Positions 17,401 through 26,963 of a stretch of 64,000 nt of DNA are shown one piece after another. Position numbers and translations under genes: made by a program. The notes under the pieces were generated by a model. It did not search any database. It was given only the letters and a program-made list of their open reading frames with translations, and was not told the DNA's origin. The DNA is from SAR202-VII-2 sp965263165 (lineage in GTDB: Bacteria; Chloroflexota; Dehalococcoidia; Lucifugimonadales; SAR202-VII-2): assembly GCA_965263165.1 (NCBI GenBank), contig OZ253584.1, positions 992,001 through 1,056,000 on the forward strand, given 5' to 3'. Each line of letters begins with the position of its first letter. The stretch's first letter is position 1.

Positions 17401-18217
17401 AGTCCTTATCACGCTGGACGGCTCCAAGCACGCAGAGGAAATCCTGCACTACGTAGCCTTCTTCACCGGCGCGGACGGCTCGAAGGAGGTGACCCTGCTG
17501 CGGGTCTGCGACGGCCCCGATGACGCGCCGGGGGCGGAGGCCTATCTCCGGCTGACCATGGCGGTTGTCCAGCAGGCCCTGGAGTCCGGGGCCTCGCCGG
17601 CCACTGTAAGGGCGGCTGCCGTGTCCAGGGATGGCAGGGGCATCACCGAGGTGATACTGGGCTATGCAACCTCCCAGGGGATGGATGTCATCATGGCGGC
17701 GACCCACGGCTGGACTGGCTGGGATTGGTGGGCTGTCGGCGATGTTGCCGACTCGATGCTGAGGGGCGCCACAATCCCGATCCTGCTGTTGCGACCCGCC
17801 TTCGGACGGAACCCCAGGCGCCCCCAACGGCTGGAAAGGCTGTTGACCCCCCTGGACGGCTCGCCACTGGCGGAGGCGGCGCTGCCCTACGCGCAGCACC
17901 TTGGCCGGGCTACCCGGGCCGAGGTTATCCTCTTCCATTCAAGGTCAACGCATGAACCCGACAGTCCGGAGCTAACCGCCTACCTCGAGAGTATGGCTGC
18001 TGACCTTGTCGGCAAGGGAATGAACGCCACTCCGGTGTTGCGGCGGGGAAGTCCTCCCGGACTGGAGATCGTCCTGGAACTGGAGGAACGGGAGATCAAC
18101 CTCGTGGTGATGTCCTCCCACGGCGAGACCGGGGCCACGGAGGGGGCTTTCGGAGGCGTGGCCTCTGCGGTCCTGCACGGCTCTCATGCGCCGGTACTGA
18201 TCGTTCCCTGCCGGTAA
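17390..18217 (+). CDS. Tandem-domain universal stress protein (UspA family)
   Basis: This 275-residue protein has two UspA domains (about 1-140 and 145-275). Each begins with a strand such as RVLITLDGSKHAEE or LLTPLDGSPLAEAAL. The nucleotide-binding signature is best preserved in the second domain (MSSHGETGATEGAFGGVASAVL, HGSHAPVLIVP). In the first, the corresponding segment is THGWTGWDWWAVGDVADSML and looks weaker. Cytoplasmic, role in stress survival. The start at 17390 overlaps the Fur-family stop by 11 bases, implying coupled translation. Confidence 0.93.
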   Translation: MLDRVLITLDGSKHAEEILHYVAFFTGADGSKEVTLLRVCDGPDDAPGAEAYLRLTMAVVQQALESGASPATVRAAAVSRDGRGITEVILGYATSQGMDVIMAATHGWTGWDWWAVGDVADSMLRGATIPILLLRPAFGRNPRRPQRLERLLTPLDGSPLAEAALPYAQHLGRATRAEVILFHSRSTHEPDSPELTAYLESMAADLVGKGMNATPVLRRGSPPGLEIVLELEEREINLVVMSSHGETGATEGAFGGVASAVLHGSHAPVLIVPCR

Positions 18218-18271
18218 CGCGGCCTGCGAAGCCGTCTTTGGCCGTCTTCCCAATGTGTGGGCGCGCCCCGA

Positions 18272-21200
18272 CTACCCCCTGACCACCCGGTAGATGTGCG
18301 TCTGCGGGTTGCCGGGGTTGGCCAGTTCAAGCTGTCCGCCCGCCACCATGTCGTCGAACTTGTCGATGCCGTCCGCGCGTCCATCCGCGTCCGTGTAGTA
18401 GAGCCTCTCCTGCTCCCCCACGATGACGTATTGGACGTTGTAACGGTCCAACACCTCCTGAGCTAGCCTCACATCAGGGGTCTCGTAGAAGCGCTGCACG
18501 TCTGTCATTCTGTGGGCGATGGAAGCCTGATAGCCCCACCGCTGCTGCCGCTGGTGCCAGTCCCAGCCCAGCACCGTTGGCAGGCCGGTGTAGATGGACA
18601 TGCGCGACCCCCAGCGGTAGAGGGGGGCGCGGCCCTCCATGATCACCGGAGATCCCGTCACGTTTTCCTGAAGCCAGTGGATGGCGTCCTTGTCCCAGTC
18701 GAGCTCGATGGGGCCGTTTTGGTCGGAATACACCTGGTGGTCCATGTAGGCTGTCCCGTTGGCAGCCATGAAGCTGGTGTCGAAGCGGTTGCTCAGGCGG
18801 GCGCGGGTTCCCAGGAGTGTGTACGTGGACGCTGAGAGTATGAGCAGCGCCAGCATTACGACCCAGGCCACTCTGCCGGCGCTGGCCCAGTCGCGGCGCA
18901 GGCCGCGTAGAGGAAGCCCCATCCGGGCCAGGGCGAAGGCTGATGCCAGAGCGAGGAGGACCCAGGCCTGAAGGTAGAACTTGAACACCGTGTTCATCCG
19001 GTCGATGTCTCCCTCCACCCGGAGGAAGTCGACCATGATGCCCAGGGCCAGTCCGCCCGCCAGCAGGACGAGGACGAACAGATGCTCAGAGGAGTCGGGC
19101 GACGGCCGAAGCAGATGGCGCAGGCCCAGGACGACGACGACGCCCAGAAACCCCAACAACATGGCCACCGTGGCGTAGCCGGTGGCAACCAGGGCCCCAA
19201 GGATGAGCGCCGCAACCAGGGCGAACAGGGCCACTACGGCGCGGCGGCTCCCTTTTGGGACAGCCAGTGTCCGCAGCCCGCGGGGTTCACCCCCGGCGGC
19301 GCGGGGCAGAAACCGGCGCAGCGTCTCGTGGATGAGAAACGCGGCAATGATGAATACGAACAGGCCGTGGATGCCGAGGTACTGCCACAGGAGCGTCTTC
19401 CACTCGCTGCGGTCCACCCAGGAGAAGAACGTCTCATAGCTGGCCAGGAAGGGGTACATCAAGAGATACCCACCCGCCAGAACGAGGATGCTTAGGGCGG
19501 CGCCCCGCCATGCCAGTCCCCAGGAGAGCCGCCCCCGTCCCGCGTGAAGCCCCACGAAGATCAGCGCCCCGCCGGCGGCGAGAAACGTGGGGTAATCCCA
19601 GGTGTTGACGGCCCTGAGGACGCCGATGGCCAGGGCCATGAGGCCCAGCACCAGCGCATGGCCCTTCCAACTCCGTCCTTTCCGCATGCCCAGCGCGAAC
19701 GACAACCCTAGGCCCAGAGCCAACAGGTCGAAGGGGAGGGCCATCAAATGGGCGTGGAGGTCGGCGAAGAGGAAGGTGAAGAAAGGGAACTCTGTGATCT
19801 CGTGGCCGGCTGAGGCTACGCCCGCGGGCTCCGGCATCAGCCGGGATGACCGCCAGAAATCGAACGCGGGGAAGGCGCCGCCTCTGACGATGCTGACCCA
19901 GGCGCCTTGGACAAGCTGCACAGCGCCGTCCAGGTTGCCGAGGACGGCGACGAAGAGGGCGGCCAGCCCCCCGGCTGCCAGCGGCGGCCAGGAAAAGACT
20001 CCGCCGCGGCTGCGGATGCTTGCGGCCAGGTTGTAGACGAGCGAAAAAGCCAGCGTTGTGGTCAGCGCGAAGAAGAGCGGGATGGCGAGGTTGTAGGCGA
20101 CCTCGGGAAGGATGCCCGTTGCCTTGATGATGGTGGCGACCATGAACTGGCCGAAGTAGTAGTAGTTCAGGTACCCGCCGGCGAACCAGGGGTCGAAGGG
20201 GGGCATGTAGGACGAGCGCACGACGGCGTTGAGGTAGGCGAAGTCCATGGGTTTCTCGCCGCCGAGCCATGGATGCCACAGGTCGGGATTCGCGAGACGG
20301 ATGGCATAGAAGGCGAGAAACGCGGCAAGGAACAGCCCCTGGCCTATGAGGAAGAGCCGACCCTTCTCCCGGAGATCGGCGGCGATGCGATGCCCGCGGC
20401 TACGCAGCAATAAGAGCGACGCGCCGGCCACGACAAGGATAGCTAGGAAAACGGACAGCGGGGAGAAGGCCAGCCAGTGAAGGCTGGCCAGCACCCAGGC
20501 GATGTAGGCTACGAGCAAGAGCCCCAGAGGAAGCGCGAGCAGGAAGCCGCGGTCGGGAAGGGGCCGGAAGACGGTCATCGCCAGGGGAATGGCTACAAGC
20601 CAGACCACCTGAACGAAGAGCAGCCAGAACAGCAGCGGGACGCTGTTCACGATGCTAACCCGGTCGAAGAGGCTGCTCCAAGCGCCGCCGGCCTGTTGCG
20701 CCCTAGCCACCGCCGGCGTCATCATCAGCCCCTCCTCGGGGCCCTCGGCGGTGATGGAGGGGGAATCCAGCAACACCTCGTAGTATTGGCGGTCGAAGTT
20801 GCTGGTCTTTTGGAACACCAGCACCTTGGGGTGGTCGTAGACGGTGAAGCTCTCGTCGGCAAAGCCCAGATTCAGGCTGATGGGCTGGGGCCTGTACGTT
20901 TGCAGCGGCAGGGGCGTGGGCAGGTCCGGCCGGTTGAAGGTGTCGTCCACGAGGGCCACGCCCGGAAGTCTGGGATACGACGTCTCGAAGTGCGCCAGGT
21001 CGAATCCCAGACGGCCCGAGAACAGCAGGGTGTAGTAGTTGCGGGTCAATGGGTAGCGGTCGGGCAGGCGGGAGATGGTCCCGTAGAGGCGGTTGCTGAA
21101 GAACACAATGTAGTCGGCGTCGGCCAGAGCGCTGGCCATGGTTTCCAGTTTCGCCGGTCCATCGTGGTCGTAGAGGGGCAACTCCCTAGTGTCCACGAAA

Positions 21201-22597
21201 GGCATGCCTCTGATGCCTTCCTCCCAGTGCTCTTTGAGTACGACCGCGCCTCTCTCCGCGTTCGCCTGGAACCATTCGGCGGTCCGGTTGGCGGTATGGT
21301 CGTCGTTGTAGATCTGGAGATACGCCAGCGCATACAGCCCCGTCGCGGCAACAACGCAGGCCATACCCACCGCGGCGGCCTTCGCCAGTTGGGGCCGGCG
21401 CCGGTCCAGAACCTCCCGCAGCGAGAAGAAAAGGCGCGATACCATCAGCAGCAGGAAGGGTGTGATGGGCAGGAGATAACGCAGGAACTTGACGTCGAAG
21501 GAGCCGTTGATGAGGAAGTAGGGCAGCACCCAGGCCAGGATGAGGATGTCGACGGGCAGACGCCGCGCCGCGGCGACGGCGAGCGTGACGGGCAGGGCAA
21601 CCCATGCCAGCAGGCCCAGCGGCAGGCCGAGGCCCCAAACGGCCAATTGACGGACGTGGTACAGGTAGGCTGGAGTGTCGATGTACTGGCGGGTGTAGGG
21701 GAGGTCTATCTCGCGGCGCACCATCTGGCTCTGCTCGAAAATGTCGCCGAAATAGGTGGTCCAGTCGAGGAGGGCATAGGGCGTTGTCAGGAAGAAGGCG
21801 GCCACCACCGCCACACCGGCAGCCGCGAGACGCGCGGCCATGGGGCCGGGCGCGCCGGTCAGCAGGTTCCGCCAGGCATAGCGACCGCCGCCCTGGTGGA
21901 CCAGGGCCATCACGTGCGCTAGCGCTAGGGGCAGCAGCAGTGGGCTGGCGCTGGCCTTCGACGCCAGCGCCAGCCCAAGGAATGCCCCCGCGCAGAGCGA
22001 GTGCCGCCAGCCTCCTCCGCTGGCCACCCTGACCATGAAGTAGACCGAGGCCACGACGAAAAAGGTGAGGAACGTGTCCACGGTGTAGAAGTGGCTGAGT
22101 TGGATGTGCAGGACGGCCAACGACGTCAGCAACCCCGCCAGCAGACCCACCCTGCGCCCGAAGAAGCGGGCTCCCAGCAGATAGATGAACAGCACCGCGC
22201 CCACGTCGGCGAGAGCGGACAGGACGCGGCCCACCAGTCGCAGCTCGAAGATGCCCCAGTCGGAGAAGGGTGAAGGCCCTATCGTCAGCGCCTTCACCAT
22301 GTACATGGGAAGGCTGCCGTAGGGGAACCATCCAGGATTCAGGGGGCTTTCTTCGGCGTCCAGGAGCGAGTCAAGTTCGGAGAGAGGAGGAAACTCGAGT
22401 TCGCCAACCTGTATGAGGATGGCCCTCTCGTCCGGGTGGTACAGCGCCCCCTGGTCCCAGTCGATGCCGTAGAGCCGCACGCCCAGCGCCAGGAAGAGGA
22501 TGAGCATTGGCATGGCCACCCAAACGAGCTTGCGAAGCCGCCCTTGGAGTGGGGCCGGGGTTGAGGCGGGGGGCAAATGTGGCTCGGGGGATTGCAT
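18272..22597 (-). CDS. Giant DUF2298 (Chlor_Arch_YYY) and PMT-like membrane protein
   Basis: This 1441-residue polytopic membrane protein has probably more than 25 helices. The N-terminal half resembles GT39/PMT glycosyltransferases: LGVRLYGIDWDQGALYHPDERAI near residue 40-60 has the acidic and HPDE loop expected after helix 1. The C-terminal half is the YYY domain known from Chloroflexi and archaea, with LNYYYFGQFMVATIIK, VNTWDYPTF, FKFYLQAW and LPTVLGWDWHQRQQRWG. The fusion of both is typical of Chloroflexota. Likely role: transfer of sugars from lipid-linked donors at the outer face of the membrane. It stands alone, divergent from the hibernation-factor gene. Confidence 0.88.
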   Translation of the reverse strand: MQSPEPHLPPASTPAPLQGRLRKLVWVAMPMLILFLALGVRLYGIDWDQGALYHPDERAILIQVGELEFPPLSELDSLLDAEESPLNPGWFPYGSLPMYMVKALTIGPSPFSDWGIFELRLVGRVLSALADVGAVLFIYLLGARFFGRRVGLLAGLLTSLAVLHIQLSHFYTVDTFLTFFVVASVYFMVRVASGGGWRHSLCAGAFLGLALASKASASPLLLPLALAHVMALVHQGGGRYAWRNLLTGAPGPMAARLAAAGVAVVAAFFLTTPYALLDWTTYFGDIFEQSQMVRREIDLPYTRQYIDTPAYLYHVRQLAVWGLGLPLGLLAWVALPVTLAVAAARRLPVDILILAWVLPYFLINGSFDVKFLRYLLPITPFLLLMVSRLFFSLREVLDRRRPQLAKAAAVGMACVVAATGLYALAYLQIYNDDHTANRTAEWFQANAERGAVVLKEHWEEGIRGMPFVDTRELPLYDHDGPAKLETMASALADADYIVFFSNRLYGTISRLPDRYPLTRNYYTLLFSGRLGFDLAHFETSYPRLPGVALVDDTFNRPDLPTPLPLQTYRPQPISLNLGFADESFTVYDHPKVLVFQKTSNFDRQYYEVLLDSPSITAEGPEEGLMMTPAVARAQQAGGAWSSLFDRVSIVNSVPLLFWLLFVQVVWLVAIPLAMTVFRPLPDRGFLLALPLGLLLVAYIAWVLASLHWLAFSPLSVFLAILVVAGASLLLLRSRGHRIAADLREKGRLFLIGQGLFLAAFLAFYAIRLANPDLWHPWLGGEKPMDFAYLNAVVRSSYMPPFDPWFAGGYLNYYYFGQFMVATIIKATGILPEVAYNLAIPLFFALTTTLAFSLVYNLAASIRSRGGVFSWPPLAAGGLAALFVAVLGNLDGAVQLVQGAWVSIVRGGAFPAFDFWRSSRLMPEPAGVASAGHEITEFPFFTFLFADLHAHLMALPFDLLALGLGLSFALGMRKGRSWKGHALVLGLMALAIGVLRAVNTWDYPTFLAAGGALIFVGLHAGRGRLSWGLAWRGAALSILVLAGGYLLMYPFLASYETFFSWVDRSEWKTLLWQYLGIHGLFVFIIAAFLIHETLRRFLPRAAGGEPRGLRTLAVPKGSRRAVVALFALVAALILGALVATGYATVAMLLGFLGVVVVLGLRHLLRPSPDSSEHLFVLVLLAGGLALGIMVDFLRVEGDIDRMNTVFKFYLQAWVLLALASAFALARMGLPLRGLRRDWASAGRVAWVVMLALLILSASTYTLLGTRARLSNRFDTSFMAANGTAYMDHQVYSDQNGPIELDWDKDAIHWLQENVTGSPVIMEGRAPLYRWGSRMSIYTGLPTVLGWDWHQRQQRWGYQASIAHRMTDVQRFYETPDVRLAQEVLDRYNVQYVIVGEQERLYYTDADGRADGIDKFDDMVAGGQLELANPGNPQTHIYRVVRG

Positions 22598-22705
22598 GCA
22601 GGGTTGCCGTGGGCAGGTCTCTCAAAGGAGTGCGATAGGCCGCCCACCGTTCGGCGCAGGCCTCTGTCATTGTACAACGCCCTATCGCGCCGGCGGCGCG
22701 GGTCT

Positions 22706-22733
22706 TTGCCGGGGCGAGGGCTGGGTTGTACGA
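22706..22733 (+). promoter_or_regulatory. Weak candidate promoter for hpf
   Basis: TTTGCC and TACGAT lie about 18 bp apart, about 55 bp before the hpf start, in the gap between hpf and the divergent DUF2298 gene. Visual match only. Confidence 0.25.
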
Positions 22734-22787
22734 TGGATGGGTCTTCCTCACCAAACCCACATTCCCCGACCATCGTCAGGAGTCAGC

Positions 22788-23360
22788 ATGGAGTTACGCA
22801 TTCAGGGGCGAAACGTCAGCATCACCCCCCAGCTCGAAGGCTATGTGGAGAAGAGACTGAAAAAACTGGAGCGCCACCTTCCCAGGGTGACCGACGTGGG
22901 CGTGGAGGTCCGCTGGCAGGAAACGCGCTCCGCGTCCGACAGGGCCTCGGTGGAGGTGACGGTGAACGTGGATGGCGCAATCCTGCGGGGCGAACAGCGA
23001 GGCGCCACCATTGAGGCGGCCACAGACCAGGTGGCGGACGTCCTGGACCGCAAGCTACAGCGCTACAAGGGACGCTCCTGTCGGAGCGAGCAGGCCAAGA
23101 AGGCAGGTCACGCCCCCAGCATCGCAGAGGCCGAGGCGGCCGCTGCTCACGAGGCGCTGGAGGCGGAGGCCGAGGAGTCGGTGGGTGTGGTGCGGGTCAA
23201 GCAGTTCGCCATGAAACCCATCACTGTTGAAGAGGCCATCGAGCAGATGGAGGCGCTGGGGCACAGCTTCTTCATGTTCCTCGATGGGGACGCGCAAAGC
23301 CACAGAGTCGTGTACCGCCGACAGGACGGCGGCTACGGCGTGATCCAGCCCCGCAGCTAG
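22788..23360 (+). CDS. hpf: Long-form ribosome hibernation-promoting factor HPF
   Basis: This 190-residue HPF/RaiA protein blocks the decoding centre and dimerises ribosomes in resting cells. The N-terminal ribosome-binding domain (MELRIQGRNVSITPQLEGYV to about residue 100) is followed by a charged linker and the C-terminal dimerisation domain (VVRVKQFAMKPITVEEAIEQ, SFFMFLDGD, VVYRRQDGGYGVI), the mark of the long form. The start is the ATG at 22788 with AGGAG five bases before it; the upstream open frame from 22500 overlaps the divergent gene and is spurious. Confidence 0.95.
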   Translation: MELRIQGRNVSITPQLEGYVEKRLKKLERHLPRVTDVGVEVRWQETRSASDRASVEVTVNVDGAILRGEQRGATIEAATDQVADVLDRKLQRYKGRSCRSEQAKKAGHAPSIAEAEAAAAHEALEAEAEESVGVVRVKQFAMKPITVEEAIEQMEALGHSFFMFLDGDAQSHRVVYRRQDGGYGVIQPRS

Positions 23361-23632
23361 CGGTATTTCTCGTAGGGGTTGGCGCCGGTTCTGCAATTGC
23401 AGCTAAATCCTCCGTCGGGATCGCCAAGGCGATGTTGACGTTGTTGCTGCCGTCGCTTGTCACCCCATCAAGAATGAGTTGCAACACCTCCCGGCGCTTC
23501 TTTCCCAACCCCCGCCTACCCGAGCCTGAATAGCTGCCCAATTTGTCCCGGCTTGCAGAGTGGGATACACTGCGGCAGGCTGCGAAGGTAGGCCGCAAAC
23601 CTTCATTACGCCCAAATCCAGGAGGAAACTGA

Positions 23633-24796
23633 ATGGCGGACGCCCCCTTGTTCCCCGTAACGGTCGTTGGAAGTTGGCCCCGCTCCACCGAGCTGGTTCG
23701 GGCCCTGCGTCGCAAGGAAGCCGGCGAAATCACCCTGGATGATTTCAACTCCGTGGCCGACGGCGAAGTGTTGGCCTGCATCCGGGCGCAGGAAGAGGCC
23801 GGGGTGAACATCATAAGCGACGGGGAGCAGCGCCGGGACAACTTCTACTCCTTCGCCGTGGACAAGCTGACCGGAATGCGGTTGATGAAGGTCTCGGAGC
23901 TGCTGGACTACTCCCGGGACCGAGCCCGGATGGAAGAAATGCTGCGGGCCCTCGACGTGCCATCCTTTGCCATCAAGAGCCCCATCGTGGTTGACCGCCT
24001 TGGGAAACGGCAGGGCCTGGCCCTTGATGAATTGGCCTTCATGCGAGAACACACGGATCGGCAAATTAAGATTCCTCTGCCCGGCCCCTATATGCTGACC
24101 CGCTCCAGCTGGTTCGAAGGTCTCTCCGACCGGGTGTACCCTGATCCCGAAGACCTGGCCGCCGATGTGGTGGCCATCCTCCGGGAAGAGATAATCGCCC
24201 TACGGGACCAGGGCTGCGATTTCGTTCAGTTGGACGAGCCCATCCTCAGCCAGGTGGTGTTTGGCGAGGAAAACACCGAGACCTTCATGTGCGCCGCTCT
24301 GCCCAACCGCCGGGATCCGACCGACGAACTGGAGTTCGCGGTGCGCCTGATGAACCAGACCACGGAGGGAATCACCGGAATCAAGACCGGGGTCCACATC
24401 TGCCGCGGCAACTGGAGCCGGCGGGAAGACGTGCTGCTCACCGGCAACTACGGGCCGATGCTGCCCTACCTTACCCAAATGAACATTGACCAACTGGTGC
24501 TGGAATGCGCCACGCCCAGGGCTGGAGAGATGGAGGTCTTCAAGGAATACGGCAACGAGCAGGAAATCGGCTTCGGAGTGGTGAATCCCCGGACCGACGA
24601 CATCGAACCGCCGGAGCAGATTGTCGCCAGAGTCAAGGAGCTTCTGCAATACTTCGACCCGGACAAAATCTACCTCAACCCCGACTGCGGCTTTGGCACC
24701 TTCGCCGAAAGAAACGTCAACACCCACGAGATCGCCTTCAAGAAAATGCAGGTAATCGCCCGAGCCGCCGAACAGCTCAGGGCGGAATATCAGTAG
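23633..24796 (+). CDS. MetE C-terminal-like zinc methyltransferase
   Basis: This 387-residue enzyme corresponds to the catalytic (C-terminal) half of cobalamin-independent methionine synthase, without the N-terminal half. All four zinc ligands can be placed: His and Cys in GVHICRGNWS, Glu in LVLECATPRAGEME, and Cys in LNPDCGFGT. The TVVGSWPRSTEL start and DGEQRRDNFYSF are typical of stand-alone MetE-core proteins. These transfer methyl groups to a thiol, in some Dehalococcoidia from methylcobalamin, but many members have unknown donors. The start ATG at 23633 follows CAGGAGGAAACTGA. It is first in an apparent operon with OsmC-like and rhodanese genes. Confidence 0.85.
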   Translation: MADAPLFPVTVVGSWPRSTELVRALRRKEAGEITLDDFNSVADGEVLACIRAQEEAGVNIISDGEQRRDNFYSFAVDKLTGMRLMKVSELLDYSRDRARMEEMLRALDVPSFAIKSPIVVDRLGKRQGLALDELAFMREHTDRQIKIPLPGPYMLTRSSWFEGLSDRVYPDPEDLAADVVAILREEIIALRDQGCDFVQLDEPILSQVVFGEENTETFMCAALPNRRDPTDELEFAVRLMNQTTEGITGIKTGVHICRGNWSRREDVLLTGNYGPMLPYLTQMNIDQLVLECATPRAGEMEVFKEYGNEQEIGFGVVNPRTDDIEPPEQIVARVKELLQYFDPDKIYLNPDCGFGTFAERNVNTHEIAFKKMQVIARAAEQLRAEYQ

Positions 24797-24851
24797 CGCC
24801 AGATTTCACGGTTTTCGCCGCATAGAACCAATTGGCACTAAGGAGTTGGAA

Positions 24852-25385
24852 ATGGCAGAAGAAAGAGACCTTAACGGACTGCCTCGGGAGAAACTGGTCG
24901 AAGTCTTGGATTCCTTTCGGGACCCGGAGGTTTTCAATGCGGTAACTGGGCCTTGGAAGTCGCGGGTGGTCTGGCAGGACGGGATGCGGGCGCGGGCCTA
25001 CATGCGGAACCATCAGGTTGACATGGACGAGCCCGGCGACCTGACCGCCACTGACGTCGCCGCCAGCGCCCACGAGCAGCTGCTGTCGGCCATTGGCAGC
25101 TGCATGACCGTGGGCTTCGTGGTCAACGCCACCAAGCAGGGAGTCCGCATCCATGACCTAGAGGTGGCCGTCGAAGGGTATTTCGACAACATCCGCAAAT
25201 GGGCCGGGGTTGAGGACGAGGGAAACCCGGGTTACGGCAGGATTTCGGCCAAGTGCTTCGTGCGCGCCGACGCCGACGAGGAAACCCTGCGGGAAATCTG
25301 GCGTTTGGCGGTGGAGGGTTCCCCGGTCACCCAGTCGGTAGCCAACCCAACCGCGGTCGAGACCGACTTTGAAATGGTCGGTTGA
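24852..25385 (+). CDS. OsmC-like protein lacking the second active-site cysteine
   Basis: This 177-residue OsmC/Ohr-fold protein belongs to a family of thiol-dependent hydroperoxide reductases. The first reactive cysteine is present (LLSAIGSCMTVGFV). In the segment where OsmC/Ohr normally has its second cysteine, just before Pro-Val, this protein reads VEGSPVTQSV, so serine replaces it. A disulfide-forming peroxidase cycle therefore looks unlikely. The start ATG at 24852 has AAGGAG six bases upstream; a TTG at 24846 is less likely. Its stop overlaps the ATG of the rhodanese gene (TGATG). Confidence 0.85.
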   Translation: MAEERDLNGLPREKLVEVLDSFRDPEVFNAVTGPWKSRVVWQDGMRARAYMRNHQVDMDEPGDLTATDVAASAHEQLLSAIGSCMTVGFVVNATKQGVRIHDLEVAVEGYFDNIRKWAGVEDEGNPGYGRISAKCFVRADADEETLREIWRLAVEGSPVTQSVANPTAVETDFEMVG

Positions 25386-26158
25386 TGGCCACCTTCGTTT
25401 CCGCGGATTGGGTCTCTGATCATATCGGACGGCCGGGACACTTGATAATTGACCCCCGGTCGGCCATGCGTTACATGATGGGTCACTTGAGAGGGGCGGT
25501 CAGCGTTCCTTTCAAGAAGCTGCAGGGCCCGGACGGACGTCTAGGCCAGCCGGATCAGCTTGCCGCCGCCTTTGGCGAAGCAGGGCTGGGCGACGGCATA
25601 ACCCCGGTGCTTTACGACCATCAGGATGGCCGCAATGCCGCCATGGTAGCTTGGGTCTTGGAATACCTGGGCCGCGGCGACGTTCACATCATGGACCTGC
25701 TCTACGACGCCTGGAAGGACCAGGGCCGGGAGGTCCTCTACCGGCCCGTCCCAACCGAGGCAAAACTCTTTTCGCCGCGCCTCAACCCGTCGGTGCGAGC
25801 TACTATGAACGACGTGGCCAATCCCGGCGGTACGAGACTCTTGGATACCCGCTCCCCGGAGGAGTTTCGCGGCCAAACGGAAATGGACCATTGCCCCGGG
25901 CACATTCCCGGCGCCGTGAATCTTCCCCACTCAGAAATGGCCGGCGCCGATGGGAAACTGCTCATTGAGCCGGATCTGCTGCGCCAGCGGCTGGCAGCCG
26001 CCGGCATCACGCCCCGCGATCCGGTGGTGGCCTACTGCCGCAGCGGAGTCCGGGCCTCACTAGCGTACCTGTCTATGCAGGAGGCCGGGTACACCGTCCG
26101 CCTCTATGACGGCTCCTACGCAGAATGGATGGACAGCGGTCATCCTGTGGAAAGCTAA
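25385..26158 (+). CDS. Two-domain rhodanese (thiosulfate sulfurtransferase)
   Basis: This 257-residue tandem-rhodanese protein of the SseA/thiosulfate sulfurtransferase type moves a sulfane sulfur via a persulfide on cysteine. The N-terminal domain is inactive, with an Asp-His (LYDHQDGRNA) where the cysteine loop would be. The C-terminal domain has the active loop YCRSGVRASLA (Cys-x4-Arg). The ATG overlaps the OsmC-like stop codon. With MetE-like and OsmC-like genes upstream, it suggests a small sulfur/methyl-thiol module. Confidence 0.93.
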   Translation: MATFVSADWVSDHIGRPGHLIIDPRSAMRYMMGHLRGAVSVPFKKLQGPDGRLGQPDQLAAAFGEAGLGDGITPVLYDHQDGRNAAMVAWVLEYLGRGDVHIMDLLYDAWKDQGREVLYRPVPTEAKLFSPRLNPSVRATMNDVANPGGTRLLDTRSPEEFRGQTEMDHCPGHIPGAVNLPHSEMAGADGKLLIEPDLLRQRLAAAGITPRDPVVAYCRSGVRASLAYLSMQEAGYTVRLYDGSYAEWMDSGHPVES

Positions 26159-26234
26159 CTTCCCCAATCTGACCCCTTTCCTCCTCAGGGAACCGGAGAA
26201 ATTCCCGGACCCGGCACCCACCCAGACCCAGGTG

Positions 26235-26870
26235 CTAGTCCTTCCCCCGCTGCAGTATCGGCTGTCTCGTCATGCCCCAGAGGGGCGTACCGTTCGGTAA
26301 CGTCGACTCCGCCGTCACCCGGAAGCCGAATCGCTTGTAGTAGCCGAGGTTGTCCGGCGCTGACGTGTCGAGGAATGCGGGCAGCGCGTCGTCATCTATA
26401 CGTGGAAGCATGTGGTTGATGAGGGCGCTCCCCAAGCCGGTGCGCTGCGTCGAAGGATCGACGCCGATGCCGTTCAGGCGCCAGCGCGGGCCAGGCCACT
26501 TCAGCGCGGCGAGCAGGGGGCCCAGGGCCTGCCGCCGCCGCCAGGCCGGGATGCCGAGCCGGATGGGCGCAGCCCAGAGGCCGGACCGCAACTGTATCAG
26601 AGCGCTGTGCTTGCGATGTTCCGGTGACCCCCAGATAGTAACGCCCAGCACTGCATTGCCGGACCCACCATGGGCGACGTACACGGCTCCGCCGGAGTGG
26701 AGGCAGGCGCGGATGGTTGCCCCCCAGACCCAGGGCAGCCTCGTGTGCCGCTGAGCGTCGTTCGGCAGGAGGAACGTGTAGCGGGGAGCATTCGCGAAGG
26801 CGTTAGCCATGACGCGCGCGGCGGAAGGGATCTGGTCCGGGCGTATCGGGGAGATGAGGGGCTCAGACAT
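26235..26870 (-). CDS. GNAT-family N-acetyltransferase
   Basis: This is a 211-residue GNAT protein. The acetyl-CoA site is VDPSTQRTGLGSALINHML, followed by AFLDTSAPDNLGYYKRFGF, the usual beta6-beta7 region. The N-terminus has the MANAFANAPRYTFLLP pattern seen in small-molecule acetyltransferases. It is on the opposite strand to the sulfur operon and next to an insertion sequence. Substrate unknown. Confidence 0.85.
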   Translation of the reverse strand: MSEPLISPIRPDQIPSAARVMANAFANAPRYTFLLPNDAQRHTRLPWVWGATIRACLHSGGAVYVAHGGSGNAVLGVTIWGSPEHRKHSALIQLRSGLWAAPIRLGIPAWRRRQALGPLLAALKWPGPRWRLNGIGVDPSTQRTGLGSALINHMLPRIDDDALPAFLDTSAPDNLGYYKRFGFRVTAESTLPNGTPLWGMTRQPILQRGKD

Positions 26871-26963
26871 GGCACATACCGGTCTTCCTCAACGCCGAGT
26901 CATGAATACGCTAGCGTTGGTGGGCCAAAGGAGACTGTACTGCAAACTCTGTTGCGCGTCCCC

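Noticed and set aside
20477..21922. 481-codon plus-strand open frame opposite the DUF2298 gene
   Set aside because: Its sequence is low-complexity and hydrophilic, mirroring membrane codons of the real gene, with no start signal or motif.
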